Assembly: GCA_024655965.1 (NCBI GenBank)
Contig: JANLFL010000004.1
Coordinates: 1-64,000, forward strand
DNA length: 64,000 bases
Direction of reading: 5' to 3'
Source of the DNA: Caldisericota bacterium
Lineage (GTDB): Bacteria; Caldisericota; JANLFM01
Part shown: piece by piece, positions 52,059 to 60,974 of the stretch
Position numbering within the stretch: the stretch's first letter is position 1
Layout: each line of letters begins with the position of its first letter
Program-made: the position numbers and the translations under genes
Notes under the pieces: model-generated
What the model saw: only the letters and a program-made list of their open reading frames with translations
Databases searched by the model: none
Told to the model about the DNA's origin: nothing

Positions 52059-53117
52059 TTATCTCCTGACGAACAAGTTTCCCGGGAGAGAACGGATAAG
52101 CCCTTTTACTTCAAGAAGGGAGAGCGAAGCGAGGACGGTTCCCGTACCAAGGTCAACTTGGGCGAGAATATCCTCAAGGGGTAAGGGTTCGCTGGAAAGG
52201 GTTTCAAGAATTTTCCTCTCCTCGAAAGTCAATTTTTCCTCCTTTTTCTCCTCGGGAAACAGGGTGAGCCCAAAGTCTTCCAGGATATCTTGAGCGCTCT
52301 CCACCAGCTTTGCCCCATCCTTTATCAATTGATGGCATCCCCTGCTTGAGGGGGAAAAGACGGAACCAGGGACCACATAGACCTCAATTCCCATATCCAG
52401 GGCAAAGTCGCAAGTAATCAAGGCCCCTGATCCCTCCCCTGCCTCGATTACCAAAACCCCCCGGGAAAGGGCGGCAATTATCCTGTTTCTGGAGGGAAAA
52501 TGCCATTGGTTCGGGGAGGTTTCGGGCGGATACTCGGAAATCAAGCATCCGTTTAAGATTATTTTTTCCGCCAGCTTTTTGTTCTCCGGAGGATAGATTT
52601 TCTTGAAACCGGAACCAAGAACCGCAATGGTCCTCCCCCCAGTTTCCAAGGCAGCTTGGTGAGCCACACTGTCCAGGCCTCTCGCCAAGCCGGAGACGAT
52701 TCCCAATCCTGCACGAGAAAGATCAGCGGAAATTCGAAAAGCCACTTCTTTTCCGTAATTTGTGGGCTTCCTCGTCCCCACTACGGCAATGTTTTTTTCG
52801 TAAAAAATCTCCCCTCCCCAGAGGTAAATCACTGGAGGTGGGTCTTCCAGCCGATTAAGGCATTCAGGATAAGATGGGGACGACCTCCCCAGGACTTTAA
52901 TCCCTTTCTCCTGACACCACTTTTGGGTTTTTTCCACCTCTTTCCAATCGAGGGACTTTACCTTCAGGTAAAAGTCCTCATCCAGAGGAAGCTCTCTCCA
53001 GGCTTTCCCGGAGAAGAATTCTTCTGGAGTCAAACCCCTCAACTGGAAATTGATTCTCCGGGGGGAGAAATGAGGAGCCAGAAAACTCAAAGCGATAAGG
53101 TTTAAATCCAGATTCAA
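52059..53117 (-). CDS. dprA: DNA-processing protein DprA
   Basis: A 352-residue RecA loader for incoming single-stranded DNA in transformation. The Rossmann core shows VVGTRKPTNYGKEVA, VSGLARGLDSVAHQAAL, VLGSGFKKIYPPEN, the EYPPETSPNQWHFPSRNRIIA block and EAGEGSGALITCDFALDMG. A C-terminal winged-helix domain (about 290-345) is present. It overlaps comM by four bases. Confidence 0.95.
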   Translation of the reverse strand: MNLDLNLIALSFLAPHFSPRRINFQLRGLTPEEFFSGKAWRELPLDEDFYLKVKSLDWKEVEKTQKWCQEKGIKVLGRSSPSYPECLNRLEDPPPVIYLWGGEIFYEKNIAVVGTRKPTNYGKEVAFRISADLSRAGLGIVSGLARGLDSVAHQAALETGGRTIAVLGSGFKKIYPPENKKLAEKIILNGCLISEYPPETSPNQWHFPSRNRIIAALSRGVLVIEAGEGSGALITCDFALDMGIEVYVVPGSVFSPSSRGCHQLIKDGAKLVESAQDILEDFGLTLFPEEKKEEKLTFEERKILETLSSEPLPLEDILAQVDLGTGTVLASLSLLEVKGLIRSLPGNLFVRR

Positions 53118-54634
53118 ACCAACTCCTCGCTTCCCCTGTATTGAAGGGCTTCAGCAAGGTGGGGTAATTTGATGGTTTCCGACCCTTCCAGATCGGCGAT
53201 TGTCCGCGCAAGTTTTAAGGTCCGGTCGTAAGAGCGGGCAGTGAGATTAAGCCTTTCCACCGCCTGTTTTAGAAATTGCCTTTCGGTTGACCCCAGGGGG
53301 CAGAACTTCTTGATCTGCCGGCTTGAGAGTTGGGAATTTGTCCGAATCCCCAAAAGTTCGTACCTCTCTTTTTGCAACAGACGAGCTTTCTCAACCCTTG
53401 CCCTCATTTCCTTTGACTGTTCTTTAAAATCGCCCGAGGTCAATTCTTCCGCAGTAAGAGGGGGAACAACAATGTGGATGTCGAATCGATCCCAAATTGG
53501 CCCGGAAATCTTGTTCCAGTAACGCCGAACTTCCCCCTGGGTGCAACGGCAGGCCTTGTTGGGATCGAGACGGTACCCACAGGGGCAAGGGTTCATGGAA
53601 GCCACGAGCATGAAATTGGCGGGAAAATTCACCGTGCCGTGGACCCTGGTAATGGAAACGCTCCCTTCTTCAAGAGGCTGTCTGAGAGCCTCGAGGGCAT
53701 CCCGACGAAATTCTGGAAATTCATCCAGGAAAAGGACACCGTTGTGGGAAAGAGAAACCTCCCCTGGGGATGGGTTTGTTCCCCCTCCCACCAGCCCGGC
53801 ATAGGAGATGCTGTGATGCGGAGAGCGAAAAGGCCTTTGGGAGACAAGTCTTCCCTCCCCAAGGAGACCGGAAATCGAATAAATTTCCGTGACCTCGAGG
53901 ATCTCCTCCCGGCTCATCGGGGGCATGATCGTCACGATCCTTTTGGCAAGCATCGTCTTTCCTGCTCCGGGACTGCCAATCATTAAAAGGTGATGGCCTC
54001 CGGCAACCGCAACTTCGATCGCCCTCTTTGCCGCCTCCTGACCCTTTATTTCCCCGAAGTCAAGGCTGGAGAAATCAGGGGAGGAAGGTCCGAAGCCCGA
54101 ACTACTCTCCGGTTCAATGACCAAATCCCCGTTTAAAAAGGAAACGATTTGAGAAAGAGTTTCCGCCCCGTAAACTTTTACCCCTTCTATTAGGGTGGCT
54201 TCAGGAGCAGAAGGCCTGGGAACCACGAATTCCTCAAACCCAAGCATCCTGGCCCTTTTTACGATGGGCAATACCCCCCTTATTGGTTTCAACTCCCCGG
54301 AAAGGGAGAGCTCCCCCAGGAAAACCTTTTCAAAGAAAGAGAGGGAACTTATCTGCCCTGAAGCTGCGAGCACCCCGATGGCAATGGGAAGGTCATACTG
54401 GGGCCCTTCCTTCCTCAAGTCTCCGGGAGCGAGGTTCACCGTGATCCGGGAAAGAGGAAAGGAGAACCCGGAATTCTTAATCGCAGATCTCACCCTTTCC
54501 CTCGATTCCTGAACCGCAGCATCTGGAAGCCCGACAATTGAAAAAGAGGGCAAGCCAGAGCTGATATCAACTTCTACCTGAGCGGGAATGGCATTCAGCC
54601 CATCGAGGGCAAAGCTCAAAATCCTGCTGGGCAT
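53114..54634 (-). CDS. comM: ComM-type magnesium chelatase-like AAA ATPase
   Basis: A 506-residue protein of the ComM/YifB group: N-terminal Lon-like domain (GLPDAAVQESRERV, PADL-type APGDLRKEG), AAA core with IGSPGAGKTMLAKRI, SHNGVLFLDEFPEF and MNPCPCG zinc-like cysteines, and the C-terminal lid. ComM is a helicase aiding branch migration during transformation. Adjacent dprA supports a competence role. Confidence 0.94.
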   Translation of the reverse strand: MPSRILSFALDGLNAIPAQVEVDISSGLPSFSIVGLPDAAVQESRERVRSAIKNSGFSFPLSRITVNLAPGDLRKEGPQYDLPIAIGVLAASGQISSLSFFEKVFLGELSLSGELKPIRGVLPIVKRARMLGFEEFVVPRPSAPEATLIEGVKVYGAETLSQIVSFLNGDLVIEPESSSGFGPSSPDFSSLDFGEIKGQEAAKRAIEVAVAGGHHLLMIGSPGAGKTMLAKRIVTIMPPMSREEILEVTEIYSISGLLGEGRLVSQRPFRSPHHSISYAGLVGGGTNPSPGEVSLSHNGVLFLDEFPEFRRDALEALRQPLEEGSVSITRVHGTVNFPANFMLVASMNPCPCGYRLDPNKACRCTQGEVRRYWNKISGPIWDRFDIHIVVPPLTAEELTSGDFKEQSKEMRARVEKARLLQKERYELLGIRTNSQLSSRQIKKFCPLGSTERQFLKQAVERLNLTARSYDRTLKLARTIADLEGSETIKLPHLAEALQYRGSEELV

Positions 54635-54638
54635 CTGA

Positions 54639-55001
54639 TCAATCCTCCAAAAAATTTTCTATGTGCTGAATTTCTCTCACCCTTCCTCCCGTATCCAAGA
54701 GGATTGCCACAAGGTCAAACCGAAAAGCCTTTTCGAAGATCTGCTTCTCCGCTAAATATTGATACCCAGTCCGAAGAAGCCTTTCCTTTTTAAAGGGGGT
54801 AAGGCTCTCCAGGGGGTGTCCCGAGGCAAGGGATTTCCGAGTTTTCACTTCCACGAAGACGATGACGCCGTTCTTCACGCAGACGAGGTCGATTTCTCCC
54901 CCTTTTCTGCGAAAATTCCTTTCCAGGATGCGGAAACCCGCCCTCCGGAGGAACTTTTCCGCTAACTTTTCACCATGTGGACCTAAATCAGAGCTCTCCA
55001 T
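54639..55001 (-). CDS. yraN: YraN family putative nuclease (UPF0102)
   Basis: A 120-residue restriction-endonuclease-fold protein: GEKLAEKFLRRAGF, the E-x-D pair in GGEIDLV and the VFVEVKTRKS motif complete the catalytic core of the superfamily. No reaction is proven. Conserved order rnhB-yraN-comM-dprA is retained. Confidence 0.93.
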   Translation of the reverse strand: MESSDLGPHGEKLAEKFLRRAGFRILERNFRRKGGEIDLVCVKNGVIVFVEVKTRKSLASGHPLESLTPFKKERLLRTGYQYLAEKQIFEKAFRFDLVAILLDTGGRVREIQHIENFLED

Positions 55002-55647
55002 CCTCCAGGAAGGACCTCAAACACTTCCAGTTTATCCGGTGCTCGCAAGAAATGCCCTCTTTCTCGATTGCTAAAAAGTGATCCCTGGTGGCATATCCCT
55101 TGTGTTTCCCAAAACCGTAAATGGGGTAAATTTTATCGAGGGCAAGCATGATTGTATCCCGGTAAACTTTGGCAAGGATGGAGGCAGAGGCAATCACCCC
55201 GCTTTTGGCATCCCCTTTTATCACCGGGATCTGAGGAGGATTTTTCGCCCCGTCAAATGACCATTTCCCGTCAATCAGAACAACCCCGGGCCGGAGTCCC
55301 AGGCCACGGAATGCCCTTTTGAATGCCAGAAGGTTAGCCTGATGCATGTTCAGGTGGTTTATCTCCAAGGGGGTGACGATTCCGAAGGAAAATTTCAAGC
55401 AGGAGTGGATAATCTTGAAGAATAGAGCCCTTCTTGCTTCTTCGCTAAGGGCTTTTGAATCCTTGACCTTGATTTCGGGACAGGGCTGGGACCAGGCAAC
55501 CGCACAAGCCACTAAAGGACCGGCTAAAGGGCCTCTACCGGCCTCATCAATCCCGCAAACAGTCTTGAATTTTTCAAAAAAAGGAAGGTCGAAACTCCAG
55601 AGGTTTGAAGAAGTTAAAAGTTCCACTTGAAATGATTGAAGGGCCAA
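54988..55647 (-). CDS. rnhB: Ribonuclease HII
   Basis: A 219-residue RNase H type 2 that nicks RNA-DNA hybrids and single ribonucleotides. Catalytic residues are in CGIDEAGRGPLAGP, the KDSKALSEEAR segment, VLIDG and KGDAKSGVIASASILAKVYRD. The start is TTG 55647 or GTG 55626; both overlap the lepB end and neither has a clear ribosome binding site. It overlaps yraN by 14 bases. Confidence 0.94.
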   Translation of the reverse strand: MALQSFQVELLTSSNLWSFDLPFFEKFKTVCGIDEAGRGPLAGPLVACAVAWSQPCPEIKVKDSKALSEEARRALFFKIIHSCLKFSFGIVTPLEINHLNMHQANLLAFKRAFRGLGLRPGVVLIDGKWSFDGAKNPPQIPVIKGDAKSGVIASASILAKVYRDTIMLALDKIYPIYGFGKHKGYATRDHFLAIEKEGISCEHRINWKCLRSFLEDGEL

Positions 55648-56213
55648 AAACAGAGGAAAGTTTTCCCCTCCAGAGAAGCGATGGAGACAGGACCAAAATA
55701 CCTCGAGTCAGAGCTGTTCATCCGGTTATCACCCATCACAAAAACCGTCCCCTCCGGAACGACAATGTGGTTGAACTTCCCTCCGGAGGTTTCCCCCAGA
55801 GCATAGGGCTCGTCGAGGGGTGATCCATTAACAAATACTTTTCCATCTTTTATGTCAACCGTCTCTCCCGGCAAACCGATTACCCTTTTAATATAAGGCT
55901 TCTCCATTTGCCCCCCCGGAGGCATGAAAACGACGACATCGCCCCTCCTGGGGGTTCCAAGCTTATAAGCCAGTTTGTTAACCAGAATGAAATCCCCTTC
56001 CTCCAAAGTGGGATGCATGGAACTGAGGTGCACCTGAAAAGGTTGGACTACGAAAGTCCTCAGCAAAAGGGCAAGGATTAAAGCAATGAGAATGGTTTCA
56101 ATCCATTCCCACAAGGCCGACCTCTGCTTTTTGGATTTTTCCGGAAGGGACTGTTCCAGGTTCTCTACCTGGTCTTCACTTACCCCATTCTCAGGAGAGT
56201 TTTCTTTCTCCAC
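55614..56213 (-). CDS. lepB: Type I signal peptidase
   Basis: A 199-residue membrane protease with one N-terminal anchor (about 38-58). The catalytic serine is in [14 protein letters not shown], where the usual Ser-Met-x-Pro box carries histidine instead of the common glutamate after methionine. The lysine is in [11 protein letters not shown], and box E is [14 protein letters not shown] glutamine/glutamate-rich N-terminus precedes the anchor. It overlaps rplS by 23 bases. Confidence 0.95.
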   Translation of the reverse strand: MEKENSPENGVSEDQVENLEQSLPEKSKKQRSALWEWIETILIALILALLLRTFVVQPFQVHLSSMHPTLEEGDFILVNKLAYKLGTPRRGDVVVFMPPGGQMEKPYIKRVIGLPGETVDIKDGKVFVNGSPLDEPYALGETSGGKFNHIVVPEGTVFVMGDNRMNSSDSRYFGPVSIASLEGKTFLCFWPFNHFKWNF

Positions 56214-56535
56214 TTACCTTCCGCTCTTTTCCTACCTTTTCCCTCAAATAATAAAGTTTTGCCCGCATCACTTTCGCTTTGCGCACCACCTCGATTTTTT
56301 CAATTGAGGGGGAATTAACGAAGAAGACCTTCTCAACCCCAACTCCGTGAGAAATTTTCCTCACAGTGAATGATTCCACGCGGCTAGGACCCTTTCGAGC
56401 GATCACGATTCCCTCGAAAACCTGGATCCTTTCTTTCCCTCCTTCGACGATGCGAACATGGACCCTTACGGTGTCGCCGATTTTAAAGTCAGCCGGATTC
56501 TCCTTAATATTTCCACCCAGTTGGGCTAAATTCAT
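56191..56535 (-). CDS. rplS: Ribosomal protein L19
   Basis: A 114-residue 50S protein with [30 protein letters not shown] and the [10 protein letters not shown]-type end ([12 protein letters not shown]). ATG 56535 is chosen because AAAGGAG lies nine bases upstream; the frame extends to 56601 without support. Confidence 0.96.
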   Translation of the reverse strand: MNLAQLGGNIKENPADFKIGDTVRVHVRIVEGGKERIQVFEGIVIARKGPSRVESFTVRKISHGVGVEKVFFVNSPSIEKIEVVRKAKVMRAKLYYLREKVGKERKVSGERKLS

Positions 56536-56612
56536 CTTTTTTGCTCCTTTCACTTCGCATTTCAAGGTTTCAATCCTATCAGTTTTAATCCGGTTCTTCA
56601 AGTCCCCGTGGG

Positions 56613-57173
56613 TTATTTTAAGCGAAAGATACGGTCGAGCATAATTGCGCAGGCTGTCCGAACAGAAAGGTGGTTATAATCGGAAGTGTGGGCAATTGGC
56701 TCAAGGAAAAAATCCCCTTTTTCAATCTCTTCCCGGGAAATTCCCCATCCCGTCCCAAGAACTAACAACCCGGGCCTTTTGGAAACCAGGATCTTTCTTT
56801 TAAGTTGTGAATAGGAAAGGAAGGGCTTCACCGTTCGGGCATCGGTATATACCGAAAAGGGAGGAAGGCCAAAGGCAAGTTCCAAATCATCCTTTGCCTG
56901 CTGGAGGGTTTCCACCACTTTGACCAATTTTAGGGCTTCCTTCCTATCGGGGTTGATCTGGGAGCCTTTCCCCCCGGTCCAGTATTCGATGATCCTTAAA
57001 GCGATTTTCCGTTGGCTCTCATAGGGGTGGACGATGTAATAGGAAAAAAGGTCATAGGTCCTTGCCAAGCGAGCAATATCGTGGATGTCGAAGTTGGTGA
57101 TGTTGGTCACGGAAATTCCTCCGCACCGGTCATAAATCGGGTAGTGGACGAGGGCAAGGGCCAACTTGTTCAT
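56613..57173 (-). CDS. RNA methyltransferase-type protein between trmD and rplS
   Basis: A 186-residue protein with the opening [30 protein letters not shown], and a later [10 protein letters not shown] loop typical of the SPOUT/alpha-beta-knot fold. I know this type as the RNA methyltransferase found next to trmD in Aquificae, Thermotogae and Dictyoglomus-like genomes. The fold fits tRNA or rRNA methylation; the target is unknown. It overlaps trmD by ATGA, so it is coupled to that tRNA enzyme. Confidence 0.75.
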   Translation of the reverse strand: MNKLALALVHYPIYDRCGGISVTNITNFDIHDIARLARTYDLFSYYIVHPYESQRKIALRIIEYWTGGKGSQINPDRKEALKLVKVVETLQQAKDDLELAFGLPPFSVYTDARTVKPFLSYSQLKRKILVSKRPGLLVLGTGWGISREEIEKGDFFLEPIAHTSDYNHLSVRTACAIMLDRIFRLK

Positions 57174-57913
57174 TGGTTTTTCTTCAAAATCCCTTCCAGG
57201 ACCTGGAGGGTCTCAGAAAGGATTTTCCTCTCTTTGGGGTTTAGCTCCTTCTTGGAAAGAAGATCCGGACGGAAGAACAAGGTTTTTAAAAGGGAGTTCC
57301 TCAGCCTCCAATCGCTAATCGCAGCATGGTGACCCGAGATTAAAATCTCAGGAATGGTCAATTCCCTGGGCCTTGTGAAATGATCATACTCCAGAAGTCC
57401 TTCGAAAAAGGATTCTTCCCCAAGGGATTCAATGTTCCCCAAAACCCCAGGGGTCAGGCGGGAAATTGCATCAATTATCACCATAGCCGGAAGTTCTCCC
57501 CCGGAGGTGACGAAATCGCCCAGGGAGATCTCTTCATCGCAGACCTCCCTCACCCGGGAGTCAACTCCTTCGTAGTGACCACAAATCAGGCAGATGTCCT
57601 TCATCCGGGCAAGCTCCAGCGCTTTTTGGTGAGAGAATCTGGTTCCTCCGGGTCCAAGAAGGATGGTATAGACGCCTTCCGCTTCTTTTTTAACCCCGTT
57701 TAAAGCTTTAAATATGGGTTCGGCGAGCATCACCATTCCTGGTCCCCCTCCAAAAGGGTAATCGTCGGTTGTGCGGTGCTTATCCCGGGAAAAATCCCTC
57801 AAGTTCAAGGTTTTTACTTCCACGACCCCGTTTTTTATCGCCCTCCCAAGGACGCTGTAATCCTCGAGGAACTTAAAAATTTCTGGAAAAACGGTGAGCA
57901 CGAAAAATCTCAT
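57170..57913 (-). CDS. trmD: tRNA (guanine-N1)-methyltransferase
   Basis: A 247-residue SPOUT enzyme making m1G37. It has DYPFGGGPGMVMLAEPI, LICGHYEGVDSRV, EISLGDFVTSGGELPAMVIIDA and the C-terminal P-x-V-L region (YDHFTRPREL). tRNA-Pro(GGG), encoded in this window, is one of its standard substrates. It overlaps rimM and the next methyltransferase by four bases each. Confidence 0.96.
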   Translation of the reverse strand: MRFFVLTVFPEIFKFLEDYSVLGRAIKNGVVEVKTLNLRDFSRDKHRTTDDYPFGGGPGMVMLAEPIFKALNGVKKEAEGVYTILLGPGGTRFSHQKALELARMKDICLICGHYEGVDSRVREVCDEEISLGDFVTSGGELPAMVIIDAISRLTPGVLGNIESLGEESFFEGLLEYDHFTRPRELTIPEILISGHHAAISDWRLRNSLLKTLFFRPDLLSKKELNPKERKILSETLQVLEGILKKNQ

Positions 57914-58419
57914 CTGACGATCCCCCAGTCCTTTACGAGGATATAGCCTTCCTGGAGATTAACCTCTATTACTGCCTCTTTGAGGGCAGGAACCATAACG
58001 GTGTTCCCTGATGAATCCCTGATGAGGAAGACGTCGTTCCCCGAAAGGGGCCAAACTTCAAAGATTTCTCCTATGGTTTCCCCGGAATCCGACAACACCT
58101 TCAACCCCTTTAAATCTTCCACGTAGAATTCCCCCTCGGGAAGCGGGGGCCTCTCGCTTGAGGGAATCCGAAGGGAGGAACCGGAGAAGGCTTCCGCCTG
58201 GCTTCGGTTTTCGATCCCTGCCAATTTCAATAAAAGGAAAGGCCCCTGAAATTTCACCGCTTCTATTTTTTTTGGCTCCCCGTTGAGGAAAACCCTTTCT
58301 ATTTCTTGAAACCGCTCCGGGGAGGTAAAAGGTTTGACCTTAACCCATCCCGAGACCCCGTGGGCTTTAAGGATCTTCCCCACGCAGACATATTTGAAGC
58401 TATCACCGAATCTCGACAA
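57910..58419 (-). CDS. rimM: 16S rRNA processing protein RimM
   Basis: A 169-residue 30S maturation factor with VGKILKAHGVSGWVKVKPFT at the N-terminal RimM domain and a C-terminal PRC-barrel (FYVEDLKGLKVLSD, VMVPALKEAVIEVNL). Its start lies within the end of ylqD (17-base overlap). Confidence 0.94.
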   Translation of the reverse strand: MSRFGDSFKYVCVGKILKAHGVSGWVKVKPFTSPERFQEIERVFLNGEPKKIEAVKFQGPFLLLKLAGIENRSQAEAFSGSSLRIPSSERPPLPEGEFYVEDLKGLKVLSDSGETIGEIFEVWPLSGNDVFLIRDSSGNTVMVPALKEAVIEVNLQEGYILVKDWGIVR

Positions 58420-58801
58420 TGATTCCGTCTCGGATTACGATCTCCTGCCTGCCGATTTTTTGAAACAAGTCATCTCCAACATTGACTTCAACCAACCCCT
58501 CGAGGGTACCTTGAGGGTATTCAGAACCGGGGGGGAGGCTTTCCACTTCTTTGATTTTCTCGTTGATTTGAGCCTTCACGAGCTCCTGTTTCTTCTTTTC
58601 CTCTTCGATCTCCTGTCTGACCGCCATCATCTGTTGAATGTTCTGGCTGTCCATGCCCAGGAGATACCTTCTCCCCTGAGTCTCCAGCTGCTCAATCCCC
58701 AAGTCAATTTCCTTGATAGCGGCTTTCAGCTTAGAAAGCAAATCCTGGCGAAAATTTTCCGTAACGATTGCCTTAACCAGAACTGTCTGCTTAAGAAGCA
58801 T
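58403..58801 (-). CDS. ylqD: YlqD family protein
   Basis: A 132-residue protein of the YlqD family: an N-terminal short strand region, a central coiled-coil helix (about 25-85) and a C-terminal beta part (GTLEGLVEVNVGDDLF). The family is found between khpA/rpsP and rimM in Firmicutes and some relatives; its function is unknown. Presence here supports a Firmicutes-like ancestry of the locus. Confidence 0.85.
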   Translation of the reverse strand: MLLKQTVLVKAIVTENFRQDLLSKLKAAIKEIDLGIEQLETQGRRYLLGMDSQNIQQMMAVRQEIEEEKKKQELVKAQINEKIKEVESLPPGSEYPQGTLEGLVEVNVGDDLFQKIGRQEIVIRDGIIVEIR

Positions 58802-58815
58802 TCCTTTTTCTCCTT

Positions 58816-59043
58816 TCAGGCGATGCTGATTGTGATCCTCTTTTTGGGTGTCCCGAAAATGTTCCTTACCACCGTCCGGATCGCTTTTATTACCCTACCG
58901 TTCTTTCCGATCACCTTTCCCAGGTCTTCTTTGGCAACCTTTATGGTGATCTCGATGGCTTCCGCGGTCTCCCTTTGGGAAATTTCCACTTCCTCCGGGT
59001 GATCAACCAAACTTTTCACCGTGAATTCCAAAAACCCCATCAA
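58816..59043 (-). CDS. khpA: KH-domain RNA-binding protein KhpA
   Basis: A 75-residue single KH domain with the GxxG loop VIGKNGRVIKAIRTVV. With KhpB it forms an RNA chaperone tied to cell elongation in Gram-positives. Standard position between rpsP and ylqD/rimM. Confidence 0.93.
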   Translation of the reverse strand: MMGFLEFTVKSLVDHPEEVEISQRETAEAIEITIKVAKEDLGKVIGKNGRVIKAIRTVVRNIFGTPKKRITISIA

Positions 59044-59045
59044 TT

Positions 59046-59318
59046 CTAAGATCCCTTCTTCATCTGCAGGAATTTCTGCCAGATTCCCTGGGATCTAAGC
59101 AACTCCCTTGCGGAATCTGTGGGCTGAACCCCTTTTGAAAGCCAGAAAAGGATCCTCTCTTCCTCCAGTTTTACTGAGGGTGGATCTGTCCGGGGATTGT
59201 AACTTCCCAGGTTTTCGATGTATGCCCCGTCCCGGGAAGCCCTCGAGTCGGTGAGGACTAAACGATAGGTTGGTTTCCGAGGAGCACCCTGTCTTGTAAG
59301 TCTGATTTTAACTGCCAT
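59046..59318 (-). CDS. rpsP: Ribosomal protein S16
   Basis: A 90-residue 30S protein with VKIRLTRQGAPRKPTYRLV and the DPPSVKLEEERILFWLSKGVQP region. ATG 59318 is chosen since GGAGG ends six bases before it; the frame's TTG 59324 lies inside that gap. The ffh stop overlaps the ribosome binding site. Confidence 0.96.
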   Translation of the reverse strand: MAVKIRLTRQGAPRKPTYRLVLTDSRASRDGAYIENLGSYNPRTDPPSVKLEEERILFWLSKGVQPTDSARELLRSQGIWQKFLQMKKGS

Positions 59319-59320
59319 TT

Positions 59321-60628
59321 TCAACCTCCAATGGAAAATTTATTCAAAAAGGGCAGATTCCCCTTTTTCGCTTGTTTGAGTAAAAGCCTGAACTGTTCGA
59401 ACCTTTTAAGGAGCATGTTCACCTCGGAAACGGAGGTCCCGCTCCCATGAGAAATTCTTTTCTTTCGGCTGGAATTTATAATCCCCGGATTTTCCCTCTC
59501 CTCGTAGGTCATGGATTGGATGATGGCTTTAAAACGGAGAAGCATCTTTTTATCCACTTCCTGGGGAGAAACCCCGGGAATGCTGGGGATCAAGTCCTTG
59601 ATGTTCCCCATGCGCGAAACTCCCTCAAGTTGCTCCAAGAAATCGGAAAGCGTCACCCCACCTTTTATCTGCCTTTCCAGTTTCTCCTGATCAGAAAGGG
59701 AGAGGGCTTTCTCCGCTTTTTCAATCAAGGTGAGCATATCCCCCATCCCCATGATCCGGGAGACGAAACGATCCGGGTGAAAAACCTCCAGGTCTTCCAC
59801 TTTTTCTCCGGTCCCGATGAAACGGATGGGCTTCCCCGTCAGAAAGTGAATTGAAAGGGCAGCCCCTCCTTTGGCATCCCCATCGAGTTTGGTGAGGATC
59901 AAGGAATCAAAACCAACAGAGCGTTGGAATTCATTCCCCACTGAAAGCGAAACATGACCGAGGGTAGAATCGAGGACGAGGATGGTCTCCGATGGATTGA
60001 AAATCTTTTTCACAGCGTGAAGTTCTTCCATCAAATCGGAGTCCACATGAAGCCTTCCGGCGGTATCGATGATTCCAATGTCGAAACCCTTGCTCTGAAA
60101 GAATTGAAGCGAGGAGCGAGCAAGATCGAGAGGGTCCTTGCCCGTCCCCAAGAAGACCGGGATCCCCTCTTTCTGGCCCAGGTAGGAGAGCTGCTCCATC
60201 GCGGCAGGTCTTTTGGCATCAAGCCCAATGAGGAGCACATGCTTACCCTGGTTCCTCAGGTTTTTTGCCAATTTCACGCAGGTGGTGGTCTTCCCCGACC
60301 CCTGAAGCCCAATTAGCATGACGGTGGTCGGAAGAGAAGCAGGGGGGAAAGGGCTGGGCTTTTCCCCCAGAATCTGAAGCAGTTCATCGCGGACAATTTT
60401 AATCACCTGCTGCCCCGGGGTCAGGCTCTCCATAACCGCTTGTCCCACAGCTTTTTCCTTGACCCTGTCGGAAAAAGCTTTTACCACTTGAACGTGAACA
60501 TCGGAGGAAAGGAGGGCAACTCGAATCTCCTTCAGGTATTGTTCAACCTCTTCCGGGGTAAGCTTTCCCCTGCTTGTAAGTTTCCTGAAGACCTCCTGAA
60601 GTTTTGAAGTGAGAAAGTCAAACATCAA
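59321..60628 (-). CDS. ffh: Signal recognition particle protein Ffh
   Basis: A 435-residue SRP54 GTPase: N domain, G domain with GLQGSGKTTTCVKLA, DTAGRLHVD and TKLDGDAKGGAAL, and a methionine-containing M domain. The M-domain SRP RNA motif reads RISHGSGTSVSEVN, matching the family RIA.GSG. It works with FtsY and 4.5S RNA (not in the window). It overlaps ylxM by 11 bases. Confidence 0.97.
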   Translation of the reverse strand: MMFDFLTSKLQEVFRKLTSRGKLTPEEVEQYLKEIRVALLSSDVHVQVVKAFSDRVKEKAVGQAVMESLTPGQQVIKIVRDELLQILGEKPSPFPPASLPTTVMLIGLQGSGKTTTCVKLAKNLRNQGKHVLLIGLDAKRPAAMEQLSYLGQKEGIPVFLGTGKDPLDLARSSLQFFQSKGFDIGIIDTAGRLHVDSDLMEELHAVKKIFNPSETILVLDSTLGHVSLSVGNEFQRSVGFDSLILTKLDGDAKGGAALSIHFLTGKPIRFIGTGEKVEDLEVFHPDRFVSRIMGMGDMLTLIEKAEKALSLSDQEKLERQIKGGVTLSDFLEQLEGVSRMGNIKDLIPSIPGVSPQEVDKKMLLRFKAIIQSMTYEERENPGIINSSRKKRISHGSGTSVSEVNMLLKRFEQFRLLLKQAKKGNLPFLNKFSIGG

Positions 60629-60938
60629 AAAATTCCCCCAATGCTTGGAAGTTCCCGTCCTTTAATTCCCCGTTGGACTCCATGAACTGGCAAACTTGAT
60701 TTTTGATTTCCTCGAGCTTTTTCAAGAAAGACAATTTTTTTTCAAGTTCTCCAAGGGTGCTCAGGGACCTCCTTAAAAGGTCATGAACCCCTTGCCGGGA
60801 AATACCCAAAATCTCCCCAATCTCCGCCAAGTTCAGGTCCTGGTCCAGGTAAAGCTCCAGGACTTGCTTTTGTCTGGGAGTAAGGAGGGCTCCATAAATT
60901 GATTTCAAGCGGGAATAGTAATCCCTTTCCGAAAGCAT
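60618..60938 (-). CDS. ylxM: YlxM/p13-like helix-turn-helix protein
   Basis: A 106-residue protein with a sigma-70 region-4-like helix-turn-helix (LTPRQKQVLELYLDQDLNLAE, then ISRQGVHDLLRR). YlxM regulates or interacts with SRP components and is the usual neighbour of ffh. There is no Shine-Dalgarno before ATG 60938; a possible promoter ends eight bases upstream. Confidence 0.92.
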   Translation of the reverse strand: MLSERDYYSRLKSIYGALLTPRQKQVLELYLDQDLNLAEIGEILGISRQGVHDLLRRSLSTLGELEKKLSFLKKLEEIKNQVCQFMESNGELKDGNFQALGEFFDV

Positions 60939-60946
60939 GTAAAGTA

Positions 60947-60974
60947 TTTTTACTTAACAGAAATCAAAAGTCAA
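60947..60974 (-). promoter_or_regulatory. Candidate internal promoter before ylxM-ffh
   Basis: On the minus strand TTGACT (60974-60969), overlapping the ftsY stop, is followed after 16 bases by TAAAAA (60952-60947), and the ylxM ATG follows eight bases later. As at rodZ and lexA, the message would be leaderless. Confidence 0.35.
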
